A stretch of 5,887 nt of DNA. Source: an uncultured Porphyromonadaceae bacterium (GTDB taxonomy: Bacteria > Bacteroidota > Bacteroidia > Bacteroidales > Muribaculaceae). The notes under the pieces were generated by a model. That model saw only the letters and a program-made list of their open reading frames with translations, did not search any database and had not been told where the DNA came from. Location of the stretch: positions 1 through 5,887 of the forward strand of contig CAMWQF010000189.1 in NCBI GenBank assembly GCA_947176285.1, written 5' to 3'. Both the position numbers and the translations under genes were made by a program. Below are positions 5,343 through 5,887 of this stretch, piece by piece (positions within the stretch are counted from its first letter, which is position 1; each line of letters begins with the position of its first letter).

Positions 5343-5887
5343 ATGAAAGAAGAACTCATCCAGAAGGCATATGAAGTTGCCAAAGAAAGATATGCCGCAA
5401 TTGGCGTAGACACTGACAAAGTGCTTCAGCAAATGCAAGATTTCCATCTCAGCATGCACTGCTGGCAAGCAGATGACGTGACTGGTTTTGAGCCACGCGA
5501 AGGCGGACTCACTGGCGGTATCCAAGTAAACGGTAACTATCCCGGCCGCGCACGTAACATCGAAGAACTCCGCGACGACGTTCTCTATGCTATGAGCCTT
5601 ATCCCCGGCAAACATCGTCTCAACCTTCACGAGATTTATGGTGACTTCAAAGGCAAATTTGTTGACCGCGATGAAGTTACTCCGGAATATTTCCAAAGTT
5701 GGATCGACTGGGCTAAGACTAACGATATCAAACTTGATTTCAACTCCACTTCATTCTCTCACTCTAAGAGTGGCGACCTCTCTCTTTCTAATCCTGATAA
5801 GAGCATCCGCGATTTCTGGATCGAACACTCCAAGCGTTGCCGCGCTATTTCTCAGGCTATCGGTGAGGCTCAGAACGATCCTTGTAT
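5343..5887 (+). CDS. rhaA: L-rhamnose isomerase, N-terminal part (runs off the window)
   Basis: The first 181 codons and two further bases are present, out of about 420 in the family. The cytosolic, metal-dependent enzyme converts L-rhamnose to L-rhamnulose, the substrate of the neighbouring RhaB. The sequence tracks E. coli RhaA closely. Shared segments are SMHCWQADDVTGFE (37-50, E. coli SMHCWQGDDVSGFE), LTGGIQVNGNYPGRARN (56-72), RLNLHEIYG (92-100), LDFN (131-134), FSH (138-140) and SIRDFWIEH (154-162). The known metal-binding Glu, Asp and His residues lie in the part beyond the window, so catalytic completeness cannot be judged. The ATG at 5343 gives the family-standard start. It follows an A/T-rich leader without a Shine-Dalgarno sequence, as is usual in Bacteroidota. 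No promoter is visible in the 90-base gap after rhaB, so it is probably co-transcribed with rhaM and rhaB. Codons here are richer in C-ending Arg and Leu triplets than in the upstream thioredoxin gene, consistent with high expression. In Bacteroides thetaiotaomicron this gene is called rhaI. Confidence 0.95.
   Translation, partial: MKEELIQKAYEVAKERYAAIGVDTDKVLQQMQDFHLSMHCWQADDVTGFEPREGGLTGGIQVNGNYPGRARNIEELRDDVLYAMSLIPGKHRLNLHEIYGDFKGKFVDRDEVTPEYFQSWIDWAKTNDIKLDFNSTSFSHSKSGDLSLSNPDKSIRDFWIEHSKRCRAISQAIGEAQNDPC

Noticed and set aside
5181..5696. 171-codon open frame on the minus strand across the rhaB end and rhaA start
   Set aside because: It overlaps two strongly supported genes and includes the tandem repeat translated as a low-complexity TCRTCQT-like run. 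No family is recognisable, so it is a shadow frame.

Overview
The window reads as part of a gut-type Bacteroidota genome, most likely order Bacteroidales. Two promoter-like sites share the 12-base core TTAACTTTGCAA with an upstream TTTG, which is the Bacteroides -33/-7 architecture (TTTG ... TAnnTTTG). The start codons lack clear Shine-Dalgarno sequences and sit behind A/T-rich leaders. The proteins also resemble Bacteroidales families. I cannot fix the family; Muribaculaceae or Bacteroidaceae are both plausible. All genes are on the + strand.

Layout. Bases 1-297 hold no long gene. They contain a good promoter (65-95) and a possible 35-codon small ORF (127-234). A first unit follows: an exported thioredoxin-fold protein with a WCKWC site (298-801), then 33 bases later an exported GH95 glycoside hydrolase of 803 residues (835-3246), an alpha-L-fucosidase or alpha-L-galactosidase. 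Bases 3247-3492 are a regulatory spacer. It has a weak terminator-like hairpin at the GH95 stop, two small inverted repeats, a second Bacteroides-type promoter (3373-3405) and a perfect 9-bp inverted repeat where transcription should begin (3416-3440).

The second unit is a rhamnose catabolic operon: L-rhamnose mutarotase rhaM (3493-3810), L-rhamnulokinase rhaB (3819-5252) after 8 bases, a 90-base spacer with four tandem 9-bp repeats (5272-5307), and the first 181 codons of L-rhamnose isomerase rhaA (5343 to the window edge). RhaM interconverts the rhamnose anomers, RhaA isomerises rhamnose to rhamnulose, and RhaB phosphorylates it. The rhamnulose-1-phosphate aldolase, a rhamnose transporter and a regulator are not in the window and would be expected downstream.

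The enzymes are familiar families and I see no clearly new system. The points worth a second look are the small leader ORF, the inverted repeat at the start of the rha transcript, the tandem repeat between rhaB and rhaA, and the pairing of a periplasmic thioredoxin-like protein with a cysteine-containing GH95 enzyme.
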